Of a stretch of DNA of 5,879 nucleotides, positions 1-5,762 are shown piece by piece. The first letter of the stretch is position 1; each line of letters begins with the position of its first letter. The position numbers and the translations under genes are program-made. The notes below the pieces were generated by a model. The model worked only from the letters and a program-made list of their open reading frames with translations, was not told the DNA's origin and did no database searches. Source of the DNA: Kiritimatiellia bacterium (GTDB lineage Bacteria > Verrucomicrobiota > Kiritimatiellia > RFP12 > UBA1067); the NCBI GenBank assembly GCA_017629455.1, contig JAGBXE010000064.1, positions 1-5,879 on the forward strand. Direction: 5' to 3'.

Positions 1-1135
1 CCGCGCCCCCCTGGTCGGCGCGCGAGAAGAACTTCTTCGGCTTTTGCGGATGCAGCAGTAAGTTTACCGATTCGCCATTTGCACGCAATTTGGAAGCAAG
101 GCGAAGAGCTTCATCGCGTTCGGCTTCTGTCATGTAGCCTAGCGCAATACCTTTTTTCGTTTTGGCGGCAGATTCGCCAAGACGCGCTTTAAGAAGCTCG
201 GTCACCACGACATCGCCAAAGCCTAAGCCGACTGCGCTAGTAGGTTCGCCGCCGATGGCAGTAAGGAGGTTGTCGTACCTGCCGCCGCCGAAAATGGCGC
301 GAAATTCACCAGCTGTATCGAAGCATTCAAATACGATGCCTGTGTAGTAGCTAAGGCCGCGTATAACGGAAATATCGAAGACGAGCGCATCGCTGAAACC
401 TGCGATTTCTGCAAGGCGGAAAAGCTCTACAAGCTCGGGAGAGCGCGAGAAATCCTTCGTCTCCATAATTTTGAACGCCGCGGCAGTCTCCTCTTCGGAA
501 AGGCCGCCGTCCTTCATCATGGCGGCGATTTCTTCGTCGGGCATTTTGCCGCGCTTATCAAGCGCTAGGAAGACTAGTGCGTGGCGTTCGGCGGGGATGC
601 CGCTTTCGGCGAGCAGTTCGCCGAGGAAGCGCCGCGACGAAACGCGCACTTTAAAGTCGGCCGTGGTAAGGCCCATGCGCCGAAGGGCATCGACGGCAGC
701 ACCGATAACTTCGACTTCGGCGAGGATGGAATCTTCGCCTATTATGTCGACGTTCCACTGGTAATGCTCGCGCTTGCGGCCCTTAGTCATGCGCTCGTAG
801 CGGAAGCATTGCGCGATTGTCGTCCATTTTACCGGGAATGAAAGTTCTTTCTGCCGCTGCGCCACCATACGCGCCAGCGTTGGTGTCATTTCGGGGCGTA
901 GCGCAAGGTGACGCTCGGACTTGTCTAAGAAGTGGTAAATCTGTTCGCCGACTTCTTCGCCCGATTTGCGCGCCAAAAGCTCGTATGATTCAACCACGCA
1001 CGCATCGTAGGGTTCGAAGCCGGCTGCTTCTCCGGCGGCTCTAAACGCATCGAAGACGCGGTTGCGCCAGATCATGTCTTCTGGGTAAAAATCGCGCATT
1101 CCGCGCGGAGGTTCGAAACTGATTTTGTCGGCCAT
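1..1135 (-). CDS. hisS: Histidyl-tRNA synthetase (HisRS), C-terminus cut off by the left window edge
   Basis: Cytoplasmic class II aminoacyl-tRNA synthetase that activates histidine with ATP and charges tRNA-His. Reading the minus strand from the ATG at 1135-1133 gives 378 uninterrupted residues with no stop; bacterial HisRS is usually about 420-450 residues, so some 50-70 are missing off the window. Visible in order: the N-terminal PRGMRDFYPEDM motif (10-21); motif 2, FRYERMTKGRKREHYQ (111-126); the HisRS-specific signature RGLSYYTG (259-266); motif 3, beginning GGGRYDNL (283-290); and the start of the anticodon-binding domain from about residue 328, with RADQGGA at 372-378. In motif 3 the usual Glu-Arg after the glycine-rich turn is Val309-Val310 (GFGDVV). 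From memory this GFGD type also occurs in plant-organelle and some PVC-group enzymes. The gene lies 26 nt downstream of eda on the same strand with its own ribosome binding site, so it is probably the second gene of that unit. Identification is firm. Confidence 0.97.
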   Translation of the reverse strand, partial: MADKISFEPPRGMRDFYPEDMIWRNRVFDAFRAAGEAAGFEPYDACVVESYELLARKSGEEVGEQIYHFLDKSERHLALRPEMTPTLARMVAQRQKELSFPVKWTTIAQCFRYERMTKGRKREHYQWNVDIIGEDSILAEVEVIGAAVDALRRMGLTTADFKVRVSSRRFLGELLAESGIPAERHALVFLALDKRGKMPDEEIAAMMKDGGLSEEETAAAFKIMETKDFSRSPELVELFRLAEIAGFSDALVFDISVIRGLSYYTGIVFECFDTAGEFRAIFGGGRYDNLLTAIGGEPTSAVGLGFGDVVVTELLKARLGESAAKTKKGIALGYMTEAERDEALRLASKLRANGESVNLLLHPQKPKKFFSRADQGGA

Positions 1136-1143
1136 GTTGAAGT

Positions 1144-1148
1144 ATCCT
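1144..1148 (-). promoter_or_regulatory. Ribosome binding site of hisS
   Basis: The minus strand reads AGGAT, then 8 nt, then the hisS ATG. The spacing suits a Shine-Dalgarno site and supports the ATG at 1135 as the start. This site is a contrast to eda and rnfA, which show none. Confidence 0.6.
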
Positions 1149-1161
1149 ACTTAAAAGAGCG

Positions 1162-1806
1162 TTATTGTGCGCGAATTTTGACGGCAAGAGCTGCTGCTTC
1201 TGCGGCAAGAGTTGAAATTGCCTGCCAATCACCACTTGCGAGCGCGGCCTTTGGCACGATCCATGTCCCACCGCAGCAGACTACTTCGGGAATTTCAAGG
1301 TAGTCGGCCAGGTTTGCTAGGTTTACTCCGCCTGTCGGCATAAATTTCACGCCGGTAAAGCGGAATGCGCCTAAGAGATTCTTTATCATCTTTGCTCCGC
1401 CTGCAGCTTCTGCCGGGAAGAACTTAACGAGCTTAAAACCTGCGGAAATGGCTTGTGAAAGCTCGCTAGCCGTAGCTACGCCCGGGCAGAAGGGAAGGCA
1501 TTCCTCTTTTGCTGCTGCGATAATAAGCGGATCGAAACCAGGCGCGACACCGAATACAGCGCCTGCTTCTTTCGCCGCTCTGACGCTTTCGGGGGTAAGC
1601 AGAGTGCCAGCCCCGACAATAGCCTCTGGAACTTCGCGCCTTATAGCCGCTATCGCCTCTGGTGCAGCCTTGGTGCGGAATGTGATTTCAATGACAGGAA
1701 GACCGCCATCTACCAATGCGCGCGCGAGCGGCACTGCGTCATTGACATTTTCAATGACAATGACCGGTACAATCTTCGCCTCTTTCAGTATGTTTGTTGC
1801 GTCCAT
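1162..1806 (-). CDS. eda: KDPG/KHG aldolase (2-keto-3-deoxy-6-phosphogluconate aldolase)
   Basis: Cytoplasmic class I (Schiff-base) aldolase that splits 2-keto-3-deoxy-6-phosphogluconate into pyruvate and glyceraldehyde 3-phosphate in the Entner-Doudoroff and hexuronate pathways; homologues also cleave 4-hydroxy-2-oxoglutarate. The 214-residue product has normal family length. Visible are VPVIVIEN (13-20), the catalytic segment VIEITFRT (38-45) with Glu40 and Arg44, GAGT (65-68), the Schiff-base Lys128 in VKFFPAE (127-133), and the phosphate-binding PTGG (157-160) and GGTWIVP (179-185). The reading frame extends to an ATG at 1890, but those 28 extra residues have no counterpart in the family, and a promoter lies between 1890 and 1806, so the start at 1806 is chosen. 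No Shine-Dalgarno site precedes it. It is divergent from the rnf operon and 26 nt upstream of hisS. No edd or uronate genes are visible, so which pathway it serves is unknown. Confidence 0.95.
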   Translation of the reverse strand: MDATNILKEAKIVPVIVIENVNDAVPLARALVDGGLPVIEITFRTKAAPEAIAAIRREVPEAIVGAGTLLTPESVRAAKEAGAVFGVAPGFDPLIIAAAKEECLPFCPGVATASELSQAISAGFKLVKFFPAEAAGGAKMIKNLLGAFRFTGVKFMPTGGVNLANLADYLEIPEVVCCGGTWIVPKAALASGDWQAISTLAAEAAALAVKIRAQ

Positions 1807-1813
1807 TGCGGAA

Positions 1814-1822
1814 ATTATACCA
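1814..1822 (-). promoter_or_regulatory. Extended -10 promoter of eda(-hisS)
   Basis: The minus strand reads TGGTATAAT: a perfect TATAAT -10 hexamer at 1819-1814 preceded by the TGn extension. No good -35 hexamer lies 16-18 nt upstream (GCGCAC at 17 nt), which is typical of extended -10 promoters. Only 7 nt separate the hexamer from the eda ATG, which puts the expected transcription start at about 1807, one base before the start codon. The mRNA would therefore be leaderless or nearly so. Confidence 0.65.
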
Positions 1823-1842
1823 CAATGGCATGAGGTGTGCGC

Positions 1843-1871
1843 TTGACATAAAAAGGGAATAAATGCATAAT
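1843..1871 (+). promoter_or_regulatory. Sigma70-type promoter of the rnf operon
   Basis: A perfect TTGACA at 1843-1848 is followed after a 17-nt spacer by CATAAT at 1866-1871, five of six bases matching the -10 consensus. The expected transcription start is about 1878, leaving a leader of roughly 54 nt before rnfA. With the eda promoter on the other strand it forms a divergent promoter pair whose predicted starts are about 70 bp apart. No recognisable operator palindrome was found between them. Confidence 0.72.
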
Positions 1872-1877
1872 ACGCCA

Positions 1878-1931
1878 AGGCTGTCTGCAAGGTGTGGTTC
1901 GGCCCGTTAAAAACATCGTTATTTTTTTGAT
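1878..1931 (+). other. Predicted 5' leader of the rnf operon
   Basis: Untranslated stretch between the predicted transcription start and the rnfA ATG. It ends in an A/T-rich run with seven consecutive T at 1922-1928 and has no purine-rich Shine-Dalgarno sequence in the last 20 nt. I see no convincing riboswitch or terminator fold. The best pairing is a 5-bp stem of 1879-1883 with 1900-1904, which is too weak to call. Confidence 0.45.
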
Positions 1932-2534
1932 ATGAGCAAGTATATTTTGATTCTTATTGGCGCAGTGCTGGTGAACAATTTTGTTCTCAGCCGCTTTCTT
2001 GGCTGTTGCCAGTTTCTCGGTGTTTCAAAGAAGACCGAAACGGCGTTAGGAATGTCGGGTGCCGTCATTTTTGTGATGACTGTTGCTGCAGCCGTCACTT
2101 GGTGTTTGGATTTCTGGCTTTTACGCCCTTACGATTTGGGGTATATCCACACTTTAGCCTTTATTCTCGTCATAGCCGCTCTCGTTCAGTTTATCGACAT
2201 TGCGATGAAGCGTTTTCTTCCTCCTCTTCACGCGGCGCTTGGCATATTTTTGCCGCTCATCACTACGAACTGCGCCGTTCTGGGTGTCGCGGAGCTAAAT
2301 CACGAAAAAGAGGGCGCCGGTTTTCTTGAGTCGGTGTTCTTCTCCTTCGTAGCGGCCTTGGGGTTTTCTTTGGCGCTCGTTATTTTCTCGGGCATCCGCG
2401 AGAAGCTTGAGCACGCCAATCCGCCGCGCTGCTTCCGCGGCGTTGCGCTAGCTTTAGTAACTGGCGGGCTCTTGGCCCTCGCGTTCATGGGCTTTTCAGG
2501 GCTCGACAAGGGGCTGGAAAGGGTGTTGCAATGA
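1932..2534 (+). CDS. rnfA: Rnf complex subunit RnfA (membrane, 2Fe-2S site with RnfE)
   Basis: Integral membrane subunit of the ferredoxin:NAD+ oxidoreductase (Rnf/Rsx), homologous to NqrE of Na+-NQR. The 200-residue protein (E. coli RsxA is about 193) has six hydrophobic segments at roughly 4-23, 39-60, 71-91, 101-119, 134-153 and 170-188. Family signatures are VLVNNFVLSRFLG (12-24), FILVIAALVQF (77-87), LGIFLPLITTNCAVLGVA (103-120) and FMGFSGL (185-191). In solved Rnf/NQR structures one cysteine in each half of RnfA, with two from RnfE, binds a 2Fe-2S cluster within the membrane; here these are Cys26 and Cys114. An additional Cys25 precedes Cys26, and the usual Pro after the ligand is Gln27 (GCCQFLG). 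The start lacks a Shine-Dalgarno site but matches the family N-terminus exactly. The stop overlaps the rnfB start in ATGA, suggesting translational coupling. Confidence 0.97.
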   Translation: MSKYILILIGAVLVNNFVLSRFLGCCQFLGVSKKTETALGMSGAVIFVMTVAAAVTWCLDFWLLRPYDLGYIHTLAFILVIAALVQFIDIAMKRFLPPLHAALGIFLPLITTNCAVLGVAELNHEKEGAGFLESVFFSFVAALGFSLALVIFSGIREKLEHANPPRCFRGVALALVTGGLLALAFMGFSGLDKGLERVLQ

Positions 2535-3340
2535 TTACGGCAATTCTCGTTATTGCGCTTATTGGTTTAGTAGCGGCCATAGTTCTGGCCGTAGCTGACA
2601 GGTATTTGAGCGTTCGTGAAGATCCGCGCATAGGTATGGTGACGGCGGCCCTCCCCGGCGCTAACTGCGGAGGGTGCGGTTTTCCAGGGTGCGATGGTTA
2701 CGCTCGCGCACTTGTTGCAGGCACTGCCCCCAACGGCGCGTGCGCGGCAGGCGGTGATGCGTGCGCTGAGGCAGTAGCAAAGATTCTTGGCGTCGCTGCT
2801 GTTGCAACTGAAAAGCGCGTTGCTCTCGTTAAATGCTGCGGTACTCGTTCTGAGGCGATACGCGTTGGGGATTATAATGGTATCTGCGATTGCAACGTTG
2901 CAGCGGCTACGGCCGGCGGAGATAAAGGCTGCACGTATGGATGCCTTGGATACGGGGCGTGCGCTAACATCTGTCCAAAGGGAGCAATCTCAATTGTTGA
3001 CGGTCTAGCTAAGGTTGATAAGCGCCTATGCATCGGGTGCGGCAAATGCGTAAAGGTATGCCCTAAACATATCATTGAGCTTGTGCCAGCTTCTGCTACT
3101 ATCCATGTTCTTTGCGCCAACCCCGACAAGGGGCCGTCGGTGCGCAAGGTTTGCGGCGTTGGATGCATGGGTTGTCGCCTTTGCGAGAAAAATTCAGGCG
3201 GTAAGGAAGCGGGGCATTTCGTGTTCCAGGGCTTCTTGGCCAAGGTCAATTACGACAATCCTCCAGTTGATGAGCAGATTGTCGCAAAATGCCCTGCAAA
3301 ATGTATGTCGGTCGATCCTCACTTCGGAACTGGACATTAA
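2531..3340 (+). CDS. rnfB: Rnf complex subunit RnfB (polyferredoxin electron-entry subunit)
   Basis: Membrane-anchored iron-sulfur protein that takes electrons from reduced ferredoxin for the Rnf complex. A single hydrophobic helix (2-22) is followed by a 4Fe-4S domain with Cys46, Cys49, Cys54 and Cys71 (C-x2-C-x4-C-x16-C). Next comes a two-cluster ferredoxin module: Cys134/138/144/148 and Cys167/170/173/177, each set ending in CP. A second ferredoxin-like module (195-258) keeps Cys212, Cys215, Cys218 and Cys254 but lacks the ligands of its other cluster: position 222 is Ser, and 244/247/250 are Pro/Asp/Ile. Further cysteines with family counterparts are 102, 121, 195 and 208. At 269 residues it is longer than E. 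coli RsxB (about 192) and nearer the clostridial type. GGAAAGGG at 2516-2523, 7 nt before the ATG, is a plausible ribosome binding site. The gene overlaps rnfA by 4 nt and ends 2 nt before rnfC. Confidence 0.97.
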   Translation: MITAILVIALIGLVAAIVLAVADRYLSVREDPRIGMVTAALPGANCGGCGFPGCDGYARALVAGTAPNGACAAGGDACAEAVAKILGVAAVATEKRVALVKCCGTRSEAIRVGDYNGICDCNVAAATAGGDKGCTYGCLGYGACANICPKGAISIVDGLAKVDKRLCIGCGKCVKVCPKHIIELVPASATIHVLCANPDKGPSVRKVCGVGCMGCRLCEKNSGGKEAGHFVFQGFLAKVNYDNPPVDEQIVAKCPAKCMSVDPHFGTGH

Positions 3341-3342
3341 TA

Positions 3343-4737
3343 ATGAAAACTGTCAAATCTTCATTTCGGTTTAAAGGCGGAGTCCATCCCGACTACCAAA
3401 AGGAATTAGCGCGCGGCAAGGCGATAGAGGTTCTGCCTTTGCCATCGCAGCTCGTCGTATCGATGAGCCAGCATCTTGGCGCGCCTGCAAAGTGTGTTGT
3501 AAGCGTTGGCGACTTTGTTAAGCGCGGGCAGCTTATCGGCGAGAAAAACGGCTTTATCTCGGTGTGCGTGCGCGCGCCAGCTAATGGTAAAGTTGTTGCA
3601 ATCGAAAAGCGCCCCGGCCCTGTCGGCTCGCGTGCCGATGCCGTTATTATAGATACGACCGCGTCGCCAGAAGAAGGCTTTGGTGAGGCAGGCCCTATTC
3701 TGCAGCCGCTCAACTGGCGTGAAGCTTCGCGCGAGGAGCTTCTTAAGCGTGTCGAAGAAGCTGGCATTTGCGGCATGGGTGGAGCGGGCTTCCCGACGGC
3801 TGTTAAGCTTAATCCGCCGCCTACCAAGCGCTGTGAGTATCTTATTCTCAACGGTGCGGAGTGTGAGCCGTATCTTACCGCCGACTATCGCGTCATGCTG
3901 GAATACGCTTCTCGCATACGTCTTGGCGTTGAAATTATGCGCAAGATTCTCGGGATGCCGGCAGTGCGCATTGCCGTTGAGGCCAATAAGCCCGAGGCTA
4001 TTAAAGCGCTTGAGGGCGCATTTGCCGATATCGATGGCAATGTGGAGATTGTGATTCTTCCAGTCTGTTATCCGCAAGGCAGCGAGAAGCATCAGATATA
4101 CGCAACTGTCGGCCGCATTGTGCCTGAGTTGCCGGCTCTTCCGATTGATGTCGGATGCGTTGTTGAGAATGTCAGCACTGTAGCGGCAATCGCCAATGCT
4201 GTTGAGTTGGGTGAGCCTCTTCTCGGTAGAGTTACTACGGTAAGCGGCGACGCTGTTGTCGAGCCGAAGAATATTTTTGCTCCGTGCGGCACTAAATACT
4301 CTGATCTCGTCGCGTTCTGCGGCGGCGTCAAGGAAACGCCGGCTAAGGTTATTTCTGGCGGAACGATGATGGGCTTTGCGGTTCCTTCGCTTGAAATTGC
4401 AACTACACGCACAACGTCAGGGCTACTACTGCTTTCTAAAAAGCGCGTCTTTCAGTACGGTTCGGGCCCATGCATTAATTGTGGGCGCTGTGTCCGGGCA
4501 TGCCCCATGAATCTCAATCCGGCAGAAATATCGAAAGCGGTTGAATCCGACGATATTCGTTCGGCTGAAGTTGATTGCCACGTTATGAACTGCATTGAAT
4601 GTGGCGCGTGCAGCTTTGGATGTCCTCAATACCGTGCGATCACGCAGATGTGCCGCCGCGCCAAAAATTCGATCCGCGCACGTATCGCCGCTGAAAAGGC
4701 AAAGGCGGCTGCAGCGGCAGAAGGGAAGGCTCAATGA
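3343..4737 (+). CDS. rnfC: Rnf complex subunit RnfC (NADH/FMN-binding, two 4Fe-4S)
   Basis: Peripheral cytoplasmic subunit where NAD+/NADH exchanges electrons with the complex; it is related to the 51-kDa subunit of complex I. In the 464 residues one sees an N-terminal barrel-like region with FKGGVHP (10-16) and APANGKVVAIEKRPG (78-92), the nucleotide/FMN-binding segment GMGGAGFPTAVKL (144-156), NGAECEPYLTADYR (170-183), and a soluble-ligand-binding beta-grasp region (about 265-355). Two 4Fe-4S motifs follow: Cys377/380/383/387 and Cys417/420/423/427. The protein ends in an Ala/Lys/Glu-rich tail (about 446-464), far shorter than the long repetitive tail of E. coli RsxC (about 740 residues in total). 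The ATG at 3343, 2 nt after the rnfB stop, is preferred over an in-frame ATG at 3289, which would overlap rnfB by 52 nt and add 18 unrelated residues. No clear Shine-Dalgarno site is present; coupling to rnfB translation is likely. The stop overlaps the rnfD ATG by 4 nt. Confidence 0.97.
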   Translation: MKTVKSSFRFKGGVHPDYQKELARGKAIEVLPLPSQLVVSMSQHLGAPAKCVVSVGDFVKRGQLIGEKNGFISVCVRAPANGKVVAIEKRPGPVGSRADAVIIDTTASPEEGFGEAGPILQPLNWREASREELLKRVEEAGICGMGGAGFPTAVKLNPPPTKRCEYLILNGAECEPYLTADYRVMLEYASRIRLGVEIMRKILGMPAVRIAVEANKPEAIKALEGAFADIDGNVEIVILPVCYPQGSEKHQIYATVGRIVPELPALPIDVGCVVENVSTVAAIANAVELGEPLLGRVTTVSGDAVVEPKNIFAPCGTKYSDLVAFCGGVKETPAKVISGGTMMGFAVPSLEIATTRTTSGLLLLSKKRVFQYGSGPCINCGRCVRACPMNLNPAEISKAVESDDIRSAEVDCHVMNCIECGACSFGCPQYRAITQMCRRAKNSIRARIAAEKAKAAAAAEGKAQ

Positions 4738-5729
4738 AACCTCAAGAGACGTTAGACCATTACATTCTCAGCTCTTCTCCGCACGCTCACGCTAATGTGA
4801 CTGTGCGTAGGCTGATGCTTGATGTTATTATCGCGCTTTTGCCGACGACGTTTGTCGGAATTTGGTTCTTTGGCCTTCCGGCCGTATGGACGATCGCCAC
4901 GTGCGTGTCGGCGTGTCTTCTTACTGAGACGCTTTGCCGTATGGCGATGAAGCGCGAAAATACGATATTTGATCTGTCGGCCGTCGTTACAGGTTTATTG
5001 CTGGCGCTGAATCTGCCGGCAGGCATTCCGCTGTGGATGGCGGTTGCTGGTTCAGTTTTTGCAATTGCAGTTTCAAAGCAAGTTTTCGGCGGTCTGGGGA
5101 TGAATCCGTTCAACCCTGCTCTAGCAGGGCGCGCATTCATGCTTATTTCCTTTACCGGCCCTATGACGACGTGGCTTAAGCCGTATTGGTGGCGCACACC
5201 TGAAGCGGTTACTACTGCTACTCCTCTTGCAACGATGAAGACTTGGTTTGCGCCAGCTCAGGCGGTTGCCAGCTCTACTCCGCATGCTCGCGGTGCCGAA
5301 GGTTTTCCGGAGCTGTGGGATATGTTTATCGGCAATATCCCAGGGTGCATTGGTGAGGTTTCCGCTGCAGCGCTCGCGCTCGGTGCACTTTATCTTATTG
5401 TGCGCAAGGTAATTACTTGGCATATACCTGTTTCATTTATTCTTACAGTTTATATCTATTCGCTTTGCGTAGGCGGGGCGCCTGCACTGATGCAGGTTTT
5501 AACAGGCGGCGTGATGATTGGCGCATGCTTTATGGCCACCGATTACGTAACTTCTCCTACTACTTCTAGGGGCAAGCTTATATTCGGTTTCGGATGCGGG
5601 CTTCTTTGTATGCTTATAAGGCAGTTCGGTTCTTATCCCGAGGGTTGTTCGTTTGCTATTCTTATAATGAATGCAGTATGCCCTCTAATTAATCGCTGGA
5701 CCCAGCCTAAGCCGTTTGGCAAGAGGTGA
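4734..5729 (+). CDS. rnfD: Rnf complex subunit RnfD (membrane, covalent FMN)
   Basis: Integral membrane subunit homologous to NqrB. It carries a covalently attached FMN and is thought to form part of the Na+ or H+ path. The 331-residue protein (E. coli RsxD is about 350) starts with the family's SSSPHAHANVTVRRLMLDVI (13-32) and has many hydrophobic segments (about 26-48, 50-67, 80-95, 99-117, 207-224, 230-247, 250-270, 281-296 and 304-318). Conserved stretches are GGLGMNPFNPALAGRAFM (119-136), TDYVTSPTTSRG (269-280) and IRQFGSYPEG (295-304). The flavinylation motif is VTTATPLA (159-166), so Thr163 is the expected FMN-bearing residue, with Thr161 where Gly often stands. The ATGA overlap with rnfC implies coupled translation. 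rnfG follows after 33 nt. Confidence 0.97.
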   Translation: MKPQETLDHYILSSSPHAHANVTVRRLMLDVIIALLPTTFVGIWFFGLPAVWTIATCVSACLLTETLCRMAMKRENTIFDLSAVVTGLLLALNLPAGIPLWMAVAGSVFAIAVSKQVFGGLGMNPFNPALAGRAFMLISFTGPMTTWLKPYWWRTPEAVTTATPLATMKTWFAPAQAVASSTPHARGAEGFPELWDMFIGNIPGCIGEVSAAALALGALYLIVRKVITWHIPVSFILTVYIYSLCVGGAPALMQVLTGGVMIGACFMATDYVTSPTTSRGKLIFGFGCGLLCMLIRQFGSYPEGCSFAILIMNAVCPLINRWTQPKPFGKR

Positions 5730-5746
5730 CTTTTCCCTTAATTGAT

Positions 5747-5751
5747 AGGAG
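5747..5751 (+). promoter_or_regulatory. Ribosome binding site of rnfG
   Basis: AGGAG lies 11 nt before the rnfG ATG, slightly longer than ideal spacing. An in-frame GTG at 5751 overlaps the site and is therefore unlikely as the start. This is the clearest Shine-Dalgarno site in the operon, at the only junction wider than 4 nt. Confidence 0.55.
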
Positions 5752-5762
5752 TGTGGGTAGGA

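Noticed and set aside
162..841. Several plus-strand open frames opposite hisS
   Set aside because: Arg/Ser/Ala-rich translations typical of frames opposite a GC-rich coding region; the minus strand encodes HisRS continuously here.
1136..1161. Possible terminator between eda and hisS
   Set aside because: The 26-nt gap has no GC-rich hairpin followed by a T run, so read-through into hisS is the simpler reading.
1448..1846. 132-codon open frame on the plus strand opposite eda
   Set aside because: Antisense shadow of a well-supported aldolase gene, low-complexity Ala/Ser/Thr-rich translation, no start signals.
1807..1890. In-frame 28-residue N-terminal extension of Eda from an ATG at 1890
   Set aside because: The added residues do not resemble the family N-terminus, and a strong extended -10 promoter lies inside this stretch just before the ATG at 1806.
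1876..1896. Direct repeat CAAGG-n7-CAAGG and a weak 5-bp stem in the rnf leader
   Set aside because: Too short to distinguish from chance; no sign of a riboswitch fold or a full operator.
3289..3342. Alternative rnfC start at 3289
   Set aside because: It would overlap the end of rnfB by 52 nt and add 18 residues unlike RnfC. The ATG at 3343 gives the expected N-terminus 2 nt after the rnfB stop.
3406..4092. 228-codon open frame on the minus strand opposite rnfC
   Set aside because: It lies wholly inside rnfC, which has clear family motifs; the translation shows no recognisable domain and is a shadow frame.
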